The notes under the pieces are model-generated. The model was not told where the DNA came from. It was given only the letters and a program-made list of their open reading frames with translations, and did no database searches. DNA of 64,000 nt, taken from positions 25,595,624 through 25,659,623 of the forward strand of contig CM054112.1 of NCBI GenBank assembly GCA_028673005.1, read 5' to 3'. The DNA is from Tanypteryx hageni (lineage: Eukaryota > Arthropoda > Insecta > Odonata > Petaluridae). Position 1 is the first letter of the stretch, and the number at the start of each line of letters is the position of its first letter. A program made the translations under genes and the position numbers. Below, in pieces: positions 1-8,999 of this stretch.

Positions 1-2215
1 AAGTGTAGCGAGGCGATGTTGCTCTGAGAGGCTTTCTTGATCAACAGAAGAAAATCCGTCGCCATTTCAGATTACACGAGAAAAATGCAAAGCATCTCCT
101 TTATTCCAAGAGTATCACGACTGAAAAATCTTCTCGTGAGAGCATAGTCTAATACCAATATTTCTATGACATTCCAAGTAATTTCCTTGATCGGGAAAGT
201 ATTTTGATGAGTAAAAATAATTGTAAGGGTTATTTCCGCAGTCCATTTACAATATGCTACAAATACATATAAATGAAAGGTTCATATTTAATCAGTTCTT
301 CCTTATTGGTGCCTTTAAGTCATGCAAAGTGTTACAATATGATGTAAATTAGATCATGAGACCAATTTTTAAATCGAGCACGCTGGTCGTATCTCCCTTT
401 TGGTAGTTCAGTCTGTGCGACGCATGGTAAACTGAAAAAAATATATATCTTGAGGTCCATCTAAAAAAGGTTTTTCTTGCGCCTTTTTCGTCTTCAGAGG
501 CGAAGTATTTTCCATAATGCGCGCGTGACCTTCTGAAAGTGATCAGGGACAACGCGCTCTCAGTCTTTTCCAAGAAAAAATGTCTTCCCAAAGAATTGTT
601 CACTTCCTCAATTATAAAAACCTATTTGTGCTGGAACGTTTTTACTCCGTTATTAGAATTCCATCACGGCAGTTATAAACCATCTATCTACAAGCTTATT
701 ATTATCTAGATATTTTTATTTCTACATTCTCCGATATGAAATAAATTGACAAAATACTAAAATTAATCTGACTTGATGGTTGTGAAAATTGTTCAAATCT
801 TCCGAAAGGCGTGCTGAGACGTTTTTTTAGAGCACTTCAGTTACCAATGAATACATTTCAATGTACATAATAATATTCATTCGTTCTTGATGTTTTATTG
901 GTATTTTCAATCGACTTTTGAATCATAATTAAAATAAATCATTTTCCAGAGCATCAAAAGAACGCTCTAATTACATTTTTATAGTAGTTGTACTAATTCT
1001 TTGCCAATTATTAATCGGAAAAGTACATTGATACTTTTTTGCAGAGCTTCTATTGAAGCCCTCTCATTGAACAATTTTGTGTCTATCTTTTTCTGACCGG
1101 TTATCCTTAACTGCTCAAAGCTTGATTATACCACCATGCATAAATTGAAACTAACACTTAAAAAGGAATAATTCTAGAATTCCAATAAAAGAACCCAAAT
1201 GATGTTGTAGTCAGTGATGTTATTGGGTAAGCAGGTGATAGTTCTTGTCGTGAGGAAACCTCTCTCTTCTCTCTCTCTCTCTCTCTTGGCCTACAAGAAA
1301 GAGGGAGTGAATTGCAGCGACCGTTATTCGCTTGTTTGCCATCGGCGTAATCGCTTCCGGTCAGGTTTAGCCGCCACACCGCCATTCGGCCCTCACAACG
1401 CAGAAGGGATCTCCTCAACACGCAAATTTCAATCCGACCAGAAAATATGATTTTTATCTTCTATAAACGTCATAGTTTTCTTTAATTTGAACTACGGAGT
1501 TAATGTTAATGCTTGTCTAATTAAAGACTTTTGTTATTATTATAACAGATCTTTTACGGACATAGGAATCACGGATATCAATTATCGGATAGTGTTTTAA
1601 TAAATAGAAAATATGCTGCTTAAAGGCGTAAAGCACATTTAGCAATGGAATTTTGTTCACAAAATACATTCTTAAGAATCGTGCATTATATAATGCTGAG
1701 TAGTTTATTCGCCTCTACCCCTTAATTCTTTAAGGGCAAAAAAGTATTTTAAGGAATTAGGATAATATTTTTAGAAATGCCACAGCGTAAGAAATTTCGT
1801 TTAAGTCTTCTGAATAATTTGACAAAAGGACGTTTTTCGATCACCTCAGTTTTTTTTTCTTTTAAAATAAAACTATATTTTAACTAGCTCACTAAGGAGC
1901 TCATGGCAGTATAAGGGATACCTTATATATTTGGCCAGCTTTTCTCAACGTCATCTTTAACGGTTTTTTTCATCCGAAGCCTTTATCAATCAACATATCA
2001 CATCCATAAAAATCCACATTCCTCCTACAAAAAAAGTCACGCTGCAGCAAAAAACCGAACCATTTATACAAATATTCCTTAATTTATGCAATAAATCTTC
2101 CATCCTAGAATTTTTAATAGATTGCTTGTCGACAACCTGCTTTCCTCTATCACGCCCTTTCTTCCGTGTACCGTGATTCACTTGGCTATTTCCCTTTCCG
2201 TTCCTTTTAATGCAG
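1..2215. other. AT-rich anonymous DNA, no gene seen
   Basis: The stretch is AT-rich with stops in all frames, and the only ORFs are short and unlike known proteins. A (CT)n microsatellite lies at about 1262-1287. I see no splice-bounded open frame, RNA gene or transposon terminus here. Confidence 0.6.
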
Positions 2216-2223
2216 GCGTTCTA

Positions 2224-2855
2224 ACTCCCCCTCTCACACCCTCTCCTCTCTCCCTCCCTCCTCTCTCCCCCTCCCACCTCTCTCCTCCTCCATCCTCTCT
2301 CCTCCTCCATCCTCTCTCCCCTTTCTCCTCTCTTCCCTATCTCCTCTCTCCCCTTTCTCCTCTCTTCCCTATCTCCTCTCTCCCCTTTCTCCTCTCTCCC
2401 CTATCTCCTCTCTCCCTATCTCTTCTCTCCCATATCTCCTCTCTCCCCTTTTTCCTTTCTCCTATCTCCTCTCTCCCCTTTCTCCTCTCTCCCCTATCTC
2501 CTCTCTCCCTATCTCTTCTCTCCCATATCTCCTCTCTCCCCTTTTTCCTTTCTCCTTTCTCCTCTCTCCCCTTTCTCCTCTCTCCCCTATCTCCTACCTT
2601 CCCTATCTCCTCTCTCCCCTTTCTCCTCTCTCCCCTTTTTCCTCTCTCCCCTTTCTCCTCTCTTCCCTATCTCCTCTCTCCCCTTTCTCCTCTCTTCCCT
2701 ATCTCATCTCTCCCACATCTCCTCTCTCCCTTTTCTCCTCTCTCCCTTATCTCCTCCCCTTTCTCCTCTCTCTCACATCTCCTCTCTCCCCTTTCTCCTC
2801 TCTCCCCTATCTCCTCTCTCCCCTATCTCCTCTCTCCCACATCTCCTCTCTCACC
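2224..2855 (+). repeat. Polypyrimidine minisatellite, 16-bp unit
   Basis: About 630 bp of almost pure C/T on the plus strand, built from tandem variants of a 16-bp unit, CTCCTCTCTCCCCTWT. Neighbouring units alternate between a form ending CCCCTTT and a form ending TTCCCTAT, giving a 32-bp higher-order period in places. Because 16 is not a multiple of 3, all three frames cycle through the unit and one frame stays open across the array (2122-2862). That frame yields a Ser/Pro/Leu-rich 48-bp-period peptide, which I regard as an artefact. The homopyrimidine run could form triplex DNA; that is inference. Confidence 0.9.
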
Positions 2856-2879
2856 CATTTAAAACCTCAACCCTCTCAC

Positions 2880-3672
2880 TCTTCACATCTCCCTCCCTAA
2901 ACTGCCTTTTTCTTCAAAGGAAGCCGAACCAAAAAAGTACTCGACATTCGACGCCTTTTGAGAAACACTCCGCCCTCTTTCGAACGCCTCTCCCCCTCCT
3001 CTAAATCCTCTCTTCCCCTTCTTTCCTCCTAACCCTTTCTCTTTTTCTGTTCCTCTTTTCCCTCTTCCCCTTGCCTCTCTCAATCAAGTCCCTCCCCTAG
3101 CCCTTCGTACAGCATTTGTTTTTTTGTAATTCCTCTACCCGCTGATGACGGTATAAAATCCCGTATCTGCGGCAATTTAAGTCTCTTTTCGAGAGTTTAA
3201 ATCGTAAACTGCCGCGTTTATTGCGCGTGGTTTCTTTTTTTTATGTGCATCTTCCCTCCGAACGGGTCCCGTTCCTAAAATGATCCAATCGCTCAATACG
3301 GAAGCGAACAGGTCCGTCGAATTTTCGCAGCCGACGGAAGGACAGGCGAAGCTCGTGTGGAAGTAATTTTTTCAAGGATTAAAAAAAAGCTTTTCAGGCA
3401 AGATGGAAGATGACTCGTCGAGAGCCAATTCATTTTTTATTTCTGCCCTTCGCTTCGCAATTTTCTCAATTAACCAGAAGTTGCCGTTCGATTCCGAGGA
3501 GAGTTTTAATTGGATTCCGAGTGACATTAAAACTACGAATTTTTACGCATTGATGACTTAATAATACGTGCGTTGCCTTATTTAAAATATCTTTAAACGT
3601 TTTTTATAGACATTTCGGTGTTGAAAATGTCTAATTGATCCGATAGTTGTTAAAAGCGGAAATATTTTATTA
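2880..3672. other. Pyrimidine-rich then AT-rich spacer, no gene seen
   Basis: 2880-3110 continues as C/T-rich sequence without a clean repeat period. 3110-3672 is ordinary AT-rich sequence. No ORF of note on either strand. Confidence 0.5.
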
Positions 3673-3680
3673 CCTCAGTT

Positions 3681-3911
3681 CAACGGCTGTTACAGAAACT
3701 GCCCAACGACCTCCCCAATTGCCCCTCCCCCTCTTCAATCCGCCTCTGCCAACGACCATATATTTTGAAAATTCCTACCCCCATCAATCGTAGTTGTAGA
3801 AACAAGGAATTTTGCGCGGAATGAATTTAAGAGTTCACCCAGTATAGGGTCGTTGGGTCCTCCAAGGGGATGCGGTCGCCCCCATCGCTCCCCTTTCTGG
3901 ATCCGCCATTG
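3681..3911. mobile_element. hAT-type MITE, 231 bp, with 8-bp target duplication
   Basis: The ends are imperfect inverted repeats: CAACGGCTGTTACAGAAA at the left and, read on the minus strand, CAATGGCGGATCCAGAAA at the right (14 of 18 match). They are flanked by CCTCAGTT (3673-3680) and CCTCAATT (3912-3919), which agree at 7 of 8 bases. Eight-base duplications and CA-starting termini are hallmarks of hAT transposons. There is no coding capacity, so it would have been mobilised by a transposase made elsewhere. The minus-strand ORF crossing it (3735-3917) is incidental. Confidence 0.65.
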
Positions 3912-4341
3912 CCTCAATTAAAAAATAATTTAAGATCCGCACGAAGGTCGTCGATCCAAAAAATTACCGGCACGTGCAAACCTATTTTATATGTAAATAC
4001 TTGAAGCGTATGAAATTCGATGCGGACGTGAGGAATATGAGAGATAAGCGTGCGTTTCCTACACATGAATTGGAGACTTCAACGTTCGCACGATCTTTAA
4101 TGACTTATTCGAGCCGTAATTACTGCTTCCCGTATTCACGCATATGCATCAATCCACAGAGTCTTATTATGATAAGAAGAGCCGATGAATAAGAAAATTG
4201 CAGCTAGAGAGAATGCATAGACACGCGATAAAATGTCCTCGTGCTAGGAGAATAGTTCCCTTACGAACATCAATGTCGGCCGTCGCATCTACCTGCTAGA
4301 CGCCTCCCAATCCAATCTCCCTCATCTTTTCAACTGTCTCT

Positions 4342-4426
4342 CCTCCTCCCCTTTCTCTCCTCCTCCCTTTTCTCCCCTCCACCCCTTTCTCCCCTCCTCC
4401 CTTTTCTCTCCTCCTCCCCTTACTCT
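4342..4426 (+). repeat. Pyrimidine minisatellite, five 17-bp units
   Basis: Five consecutive 17-bp units of the form CCTCCTCCCCTTTCTCT (4342, 4359, 4376, 4393, 4410), each with zero to three substitutions. The period differs from the 16-bp array at 2.2 kb, so this is a separate expansion. Confidence 0.85.
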
Positions 4427-4890
4427 TCCGACCAACTCCTCCGACTTCCATCCGCTCTCGTTACTTCATTCACTCCCACTTATCTATCTTACGCGCTCTT
4501 CCTGCTCTATATTCCATAAAGCTTCTTTTTCTTCGAGTATCTCTCTAGCCCTCCGTCTCTCCCCTTTCTCCTCTTCTTCTGAAACGTAAAAGTGCAAAAT
4601 ATTTCCTCAATAATGCCCTTGATTGAGTCCGTTTCCTTCCTCTATCTCTTTCCTTCCCGTCCGTTCTCATTTTGGCAGCAGTTTCATTCCTTAAATTCGT
4701 TTTAACCGTACTTCCCCAAAGTAGCTTTTTCCCACAGGCGAATACGTTTTTCCACCAAATATTTCATTCTATTTTCTTATTAATATCTATTAATTCATAT
4801 TTAAATATAGCTCCATAGGAACGCGCTTGCGGACGAATTGCCTGCTATATTCGATAAAACTTGCTTTGTGCTATGCGTGAAACATGGAAT

Positions 4891-5241
4891 TCCAAACGAG
4901 GACTAATGCAGGCTGGTTTTCCAAAGTTGACGTCCCGAATGGATTACTTTTGTTGACAGCAAATGTTTCAGTATGTGTTAGTCATTCCAAGGAATTCTCA
5001 TACCCTAAATATCACTTGTAGTTCATAATTTATCAATGATGGAGAAAAATTGGAAACAAATTAATATAGCATTATCAGGTTTAAAACACTAAAAACAATG
5101 CCAAAATCTCTTTCTGACATTATATTTTGCATGTGTTTTGTTAAATAAACGAATTTAATAAATGTTACTGTTCATACGCTAATACTCGTATGTCTGTATC
5201 AACTGCCCATTGCTGAAGAGTAGCCGAGCGGAAAAGTAAAT
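4891..5241 (+). repeat. Mosaic repeat, left end module (copy 1)
   Basis: The segment aligns at high identity, in inverse orientation, with 18757-19105. Shared blocks include GACTAATGCAGGCTGG near its start and AAACGAATTTAATAAATGTT near 5150. After 5203 a weaker match continues through TAGCCGAGCGGAAAAG (5222-5237), seen in the other copy as TAGTCGAGTGGAAAAG. It has no coding capacity. It is the first half of a pair of modules (the second is at 6184-6352) that keep the same order and spacing in the inverted copy, so I treat the two as ends of one repeat family. The family is not recognised. Confidence 0.75.
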
Positions 5242-5404
5242 AACCCAGTTGTTCACTCGTCTATGTTCAAGCTGAGTTCGGTAATAATCTTCTCCATGGC
5301 AACAACCCCATAAAATGCGATTTAAAACGCAAAAACGCTGTTTTAGTAGAAATTCAATAAAATACTATCAACTATCAAAATTCGGTGATAAGAATTAGAA
5401 TCTA

Positions 5405-5549
5405 AACTATAAGTCGTAATTATATTTTCTCGGGGACTATCTTGTAGTAAATGTTGTTCTCTATCTGAATAAACTTTTTAATCTATACCTCACAGATCAT
5501 ATAAGAGTACAGCAGAGAAATATATGGGTTTTTTATTGTTGTTTGCTGA
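5405..5549 (+). repeat. Internal direct duplication, copy A
   Basis: This stretch is repeated about 402 bp downstream (5807-5950). The shared core includes CTTGTAGTAAATGTTGT (5441 and 5843) and CAGATCATATAAGA. The two copies flank the 5592-5724 palindrome. Either a segment was tandemly duplicated before the palindrome arose, or the palindrome inserted into a duplicated region. Confidence 0.75.
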
Positions 5550-5591
5550 GAGAACTGTCTTCGCGATCGATGTAAACAAAACATGCGATGT

Positions 5592-5724
5592 GAAGAAATT
5601 TTCTCGGGCTTCCAACCGGGTCATGATACTGTCGTATTCCGACGTTTCGACAACAGAGTGTGTTGTCGAAACGTCGGAATACGACAGTATCATGACCCGG
5701 CTGGAAGCCCGAGAAAATTTCTTC
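5592..5724. repeat. Near-perfect palindrome with 64-bp arms
   Basis: Left arm 5592-5655 and right arm 5661-5724 are reverse complements with one mismatch (AACCGG against CCGGCT), separated by 5 bases (GAGTG). A transcript would fold into one long hairpin. Because the arms mirror each other, both strands encode nearly the same peptide (residues around SRASNRVMILSYSDVSTT), which explains the paired ORFs 5524-5760 (+) and 5490-5726 (-). These are not evidence for a protein. Each arm carries CGAAACGTCGGAAT near the centre. Such a motif is familiar to me from dispersed invertebrate repeats, but I cannot name the family. Confidence 0.92.
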
Positions 5725-5806
5725 AAATCTATTCGCCGGGAAAGTCTGAGATCTTTCTAAAATATGCGATGTTTTGCTCGGAATTTTCTCGAATTTTTAT
5801 CTCCAA

Positions 5807-5950
5807 AGCCATAACTCGTAATTATGTGGTTTCATGGACTTTCTTGTAGTAAATGTTGTCCTCTATGCGAATAAATCTTTTAATTTATATCTTACAGATC
5901 ATATAAGATCTAGGGAGAGAAAAGTTTTGTATTACATTGTTGCTTGACGA
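5807..5950 (+). repeat. Internal direct duplication, copy A prime
   Basis: Second copy of the 5405-5549 unit, offset by about 402 bp. Shared landmarks are ACTCGTAATTAT, CTTGTAGTAAATGTTGT and CAGATCATATAAGA. It lies downstream of the palindrome inside the same mosaic repeat. Confidence 0.75.
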
Positions 5951-6183
5951 ATGCCATTTAACGAAGTACGAGTATAAGTTTATTTAAGTAATTATATAAG
6001 GTGGAAGTTCTAATTGACGGATTTAGTTCAAAATCAAAATTAGGAGATACATTTTAAAAGCGACCACTCATACTTAATTAAAATTCGTCTAGCGGTTTAG
6101 CAGATAAAAGTTACGACGGACGGACGGACCAGACGTTCCCATAAGGCGTTCCGCTATTACCGCTTCCCTGATAAAGAACGCCT

Positions 6184-6352
6184 AAAAAACGTTCCTTGAA
6201 TCGAACCCGGGACTTCAATCTTCGCCAAATAAAATATAGTCCGGAGGTGGACCCTGGCAGCACGAGCCTCATACCAAGTTTCATGAAAATCGGTCCGTTG
6301 GTGCAAAGTTGTTAGTAGGGGACACACACACATTTCATACGGCTGTTTCCTT
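6184..6352 (+). repeat. Mosaic repeat, right end module (copy 1)
   Basis: The segment aligns in inverse orientation with 17671-17857. The best block is ACCAAGTTTCATGAAAATCG, followed by a GACACACACACA tail that corresponds to a CAGACAGACAGAC-type tail in the other copy. The phrase 'tttcatgaaaatcggtccattggtg' followed by a short tandem tail resembles 3' ends of invertebrate non-LTR elements, but no open frame is attached. A GGACGGACGGACC run sits just upstream (6118-6131). Confidence 0.75.
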
Positions 6353-6739
6353 TGGAAATCAGCCTAAATATGAGTACAGGAGAACGATTTTCAATGTTAC
6401 TTGCGTTCTGCACGCTAAGAACGTTTCCTCTTATACAAGGGTTTCTTTAATTCATAAAGAGACATTTTATAAGAAAAATTTGTTGGTTTACTTCAAATAA
6501 GTCCTGATATGTTCCTCCTGTTTCAATGTGTGCCCTGATTTTCGAAGTCCTTGCCTAAATTTCTGATATATTATATTTGTCCCTGAAAAAACTTCACCCA
6601 GAAATTCGCAGCTTATGTAACTATATCTTCACTGTAAAATCCTTCTTTACCTTCTCTTTCATGCATTTTCTCTTGGCTCGTTGCTTTCGTTTTCAACATT
6701 CCTCTTCCGTCAACCACCCACTCCTCGTAATCAAGCCCT

Positions 6740-7460
6740 CACAGACGCTGGACCTCCCTCCCTCTCTCCTCTCTCCCCCCTCCCTCTCTCTCTCTCTCCC
6801 CTCTCTCTCTCTCCTCCCTCTCTTTTCCTTTACCGTTCACTTCCCCCTTTCCCGTGGAGCCAAATCCACTCCTTTCCCTCCCAATTTCCTCTCCCTCCAT
6901 TTTTCTTCTCAACCCACATCATTCCACCGCCTCCGTTCACACCTCCCTCACCCCTTTCTCTCGCAGCACCAACGGCACCACCGCCGCCACTCTGCCTCTC
7001 TTCGCTCACACTACAACCCTTTTGAAGCATTCTTTCCTCCCGACTTTTATTTTCGACAATCCTTTTTCCCCATTTCTCCCTCTTTGACTGTTTACGTCAC
7101 CTCCCGCTCGAAGCGTTCCATCTACCTCAGCCTCAAATGCACCCACCACCATCGCCTTCGCCCCCTCGTCCCTCGCCTCCTCAACCTTCGCTCCCTGACC
7201 CCACGATACCCCTTATCCCATGGCCTTTACCTGCCTCCTTACCTCTCCTCTAATTCTCCCTTTTCTAAATCCCTGACGCAACCGAATTTCTTCCTCATCA
7301 AAGCCCACGTCCATTCTGTTTTCCACAGCCTTCCAATTCCTCTCCTATTTCTTCTCTTACCTCCCACATCTTTGATCACCCATTCTACCCAACCCTTTCC
7401 CCAACTTTCACCATTCTTCCTCTCCTTTCTTCTCCCACTTCGTTATCTCACACTCATATG
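6740..7460 (+). repeat. Pyrimidine-rich block
   Basis: Strongly C/T-rich on the plus strand, beginning with (CT)n and CCCTCCCTCT runs at 6757-6835 and grading into imperfect C/T-rich sequence. A 294-codon frame (6577-7461) stays open because T/C-rich codons rarely form stops. Its product is Ser/Leu/Pro-rich low complexity with no domain, so I do not call it a gene. Confidence 0.75.
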
Positions 7461-7639
7461 AGTGTCAGTATGTGCACGCGCATCCTTATTACCACACAAG
7501 GAGTCACATCTAAACCCATACAAATATATGGGTACATGTGTATATGTAAGCGCTCGTTTGTATAAATCCATGCATACAATATATGTTGGCGCGTGCACAA
7601 AACAATAGAAGAGCAATCCCGACACCGCATATTAGAGGG

Positions 7640-8300
7640 AAGGAGAAGCATGACCTCGGGGTAGACCCTGGGTCGCAGCCCGAGGCAAAGTGGAGACAGA
7701 AGAGGAAGGAAAGGAGGGGAAAAGAGGAGAAGGGAGTGATTAACTTCTACAAGAGGGAGAGAGTTATAAGTGGGGTTGGAGTTGAGGGGGGAAGAAAAGG
7801 AGATGCGAGGCGAGGGAGGCGGGCGCCGCGCAGAACAAATGAGAAGGGGAGGAGTCATGAGGAAAGGGGGAAAAGAGGTGCGTTTGAGGGAGGGAATGGA
7901 GAGAGGGAGAGTGGAGGGAGGATACTAAGGTAGGGGGTCATTACGGCGGTGTAGGGAGGGTAGTGGAGGGGTTGGCGACGCAAAGCCGCTGTAATGAGTG
8001 AAGGAATTGAGGGGAAGATGCGGAGTTGGCAGTGTGAGGAGAAGGAAATGTATAAGGAAGGAATCGGAGGTAGAGAGGGCGAGAAGAGTGTATAAGACGA
8101 ATAAAAGGCGAGTGGAAGGCAGAATAAGGTTGCCTTTAGAGGGACGGAGGAAGGGATAGGAGAGGAAGGGTGAGAATCTCCCTCCGGGAGGGAAAGAAAG
8201 AGTGCATACTTTTGAGGCCTTGGGGAGGAGAAAGAGGCGGGGATGGAGGGAGGGAATCAAAGGGAGAGAGGAGACAGAGGGAGGGAAGGAATTAATGTAA
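7640..8300 (+). repeat. Purine-rich block
   Basis: The composition flips here: the plus strand is dominated by GGGAGGAA/GAGAGG-type purine runs, the opposite of the preceding block. No period is clean enough to call a minisatellite. ORFs on both strands (7583-7933, 7925-8260) are low-complexity artefacts. Confidence 0.75.
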
Positions 8301-8852
8301 CCTCAGTGCGGCGTCGTTGCGAAAGGAAGAGAGTCGCAGTTGAAGTAAGAGGTGTTAGGTGATAGAACGATCTCGGTTTTCCTTTGAAGCGCATTCTCTT
8401 TACTCCTCGATCTTCCTCTTCTTCTGCAAGGAAGTATGAAAGGCCCTTTTCCAACTCGCTCTCATTCTCTATCCGTTTAAATCTCTCTTTTTGGGGCATC
8501 AAGAAGAAGGGAGGAGATAAAAAGAAAGAGATAAGGACGGGGCGGTAAATCAAGGGGACCTAGGATGTCGCCTTGGAGTGTGACACCCCCTAAGCGATTC
8601 ATACACCTCTCTCGTGTTCCTCGTTCTTAGCTTGGCGTGTTAAAAGCGATGTGATTTGTTTGTCGGGGCCATTTGCTGAGATGCGTTCAGCTAGTACTAA
8701 CTGCTGAAACGTTACATTTTTACTCGCATACTTTCCTTTGAATGAAATGTGGCTGCTATCGTTGAAAATTTGTTATAATGCATATTTAAAAATTGGTTTA
8801 ACTTTAACATCAGCATAATCATTTTGGCATCGTAGTCAAACATTAAACCATT

Positions 8853-8951
8853 ATTGAAGGGCGGACTTATGACTATATATATATATATTTGGTATTTATT
8901 TATTTATGAATCAATTAATGTATATATATAGTCATAAGTCCGTCATTCAAG
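8853..8951. repeat. Short inverted-repeat element with AT core
   Basis: Arms TTGAAGGGCGGACTTATGAC (from 8854) and its near reverse complement ending at 8951 match over about 30 bases, including a TATATATA tract on each side, with a short AT-rich middle. This could be a tiny MITE or simply a hairpin. I could not identify a target duplication. Confidence 0.6.
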
Positions 8952-8999
8952 AACAATGGCGATGCCTGAAAGTCAAAGCCTACCCGAGGTGCCGTCGAG

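Noticed and set aside
2122..2862. 246-codon ORF, Ser/Leu/Pro-rich
   Set aside because: It is a direct translation of the 16-bp polypyrimidine minisatellite; no unique sequence or domain.
5592..5724. Complete hammerhead ribozyme
   Set aside because: GAAAC is present but the required CTGANGA core is absent in and around the palindrome.
5490..5760. Matching ORFs on both strands with shared peptide
   Set aside because: The shared peptide is produced by the 64-bp palindrome read from either side, not by two genes.
6577..7461. 294-codon ORF on the plus strand
   Set aside because: It lies in a pyrimidine-rich block where stops are rare. The product is low complexity and overlapping frames are equally open.
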